Assembly: GCA_963766005.1 (NCBI GenBank)
Contig: CAVXYG010000001.1
Location: 62,001-126,000, forward strand
Length of the DNA: 64,000 bases
Origin: CAVXYG01 sp963766005
Lineage (GTDB): Bacteria; Actinomycetota; Actinomycetes; S36-B12; GCA-2699445
Direction of reading: 5' to 3'
Numbering within the stretch: the first letter of the stretch is position 1; each line of letters opens with the position of its first letter. Below, one piece after another: positions 63,776 to 64,000 of this stretch. A program made the position numbers and the translations under genes. The notes below the pieces were generated by a model. The model did not search any database and was not told the DNA's origin. It worked only from the letters and a program-made list of their open reading frames with translations.

Positions 63776-64000
63776 ATGGCACTGGGGAGCAGGGACCGCT
63801 CCGGCGGGCCGGCAGGAGAAGTCCACCGGGTGACGTCCGCCCAGGAGTCGCTCAGCCAGGAGCAGAGCCGACGCACGCGGCGCTACCTGATCTCCATGTC
63901 CATCCGCACCGCGTGCTTCATCGCGGTGATCTTCACGCGCGGTTGGCTGCAGTGGGCGTTCGTCGCAGGCGCAGTGGTGCTGCCCTACCTTGCCGTGATC
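63776..64000 (+). CDS. DUF3099 domain protein, 3' partial
   Basis: 75 residues visible. The hydrophobic pattern VTSAQESLSQEQSRRTRR then YLISMSIRTACFIAVIF and WLQWAFVAGAVVLPYLAVI is the DUF3099 family signature of two TM helices. A strong RBS (GAGGAGG) is 6 bases upstream. The gene continues beyond the window; function unknown. Confidence 0.8.
   Translation, partial: MALGSRDRSGGPAGEVHRVTSAQESLSQEQSRRTRRYLISMSIRTACFIAVIFTRGWLQWAFVAGAVVLPYLAVI

Overview
The window is high-GC DNA from an actinobacterium. Three things support this: a HrdB/SigA-type primary sigma factor with an Ala/Lys/Thr-rich N-terminus, LexA boxes of the TCGAAC-N4-GTTCGA type with lexA divergent from a LysM-domain gene, and actinobacterial marker genes (DUF7455, DUF4192, DUF4916, DUF3099). 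From memory, the gene order miaB-miaA-dapF-hflX-dinG-lexA-nrdR-nrdJ ... sigA ... DUF7455-parE matches the core chromosome of Streptomyces and relatives. I cannot name the genus. Almost all of the window is chromosomal core. The only mobile-element trace is an internally deleted transposase unit at about 26.5-27.4 kb. I saw no tRNA, rRNA or CRISPR array.

Layout. 0-5.9 kb: ferredoxin-NADP reductase coupled to a beta-carbonic anhydrase, a small membrane protein, parE, DUF7455, a cupin and a membrane protein. 5.9-19.5 kb: a lipid-flavoured region with an alpha/beta hydrolase, two convergent patatins (one of 1,458 residues), a frameshifted WS/DGAT acyltransferase, a rhomboid protease, a DUF456 protein, a membrane acyltransferase, a YheT-type hydrolase and an SDR. 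19.5-26.5 kb: an AlkB dioxygenase and a META-domain lipoprotein, the primary sigma factor, a PPK2 kinase, and the methionine pair metX-metY behind a SAM-IV riboswitch with a recognisable promoter. 26.5-31.1 kb: the decayed transposase, DUF4192, DinB-like, flippase-like and panD genes. 31.5-36.3 kb: nrdJ-nrdR with a pair of NrdR boxes, then the LysM/lexA divergon with two SOS boxes. 36.3-44.3 kb: a co-directional run miaA-dapF-hflX-(GGDEF/EAL)-dinG. 44.4-52.7 kb: a LEA-like repeat gene, then the tightly packed run pta-ackA-(TM protein)-prsW-miaB, preceded by a Nudix-like DUF4916 gene. 52.8-64 kb: an amino-acid permease, a SpoU methyltransferase, an epimerase, SPFH/NfeD, an ABC ATPase, serB, sixA, tldD, a frameshifted tldE and a partial DUF3099 gene.

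How the genes fit together. The regulated units are the clearest part: methionine synthesis under SAM-IV control, ribonucleotide reduction under NrdR, and the SOS divergon (LexA plus a probable cell-division inhibitor). The lipid genes could form a storage and turnover set, but that is inference from proximity. Three genes (FNR, WS/DGAT, tldE) are each broken by a single-base frameshift that would restore a normal protein if corrected. Either the assembly carries indel errors or the genes are decaying, and reads are needed to decide which.
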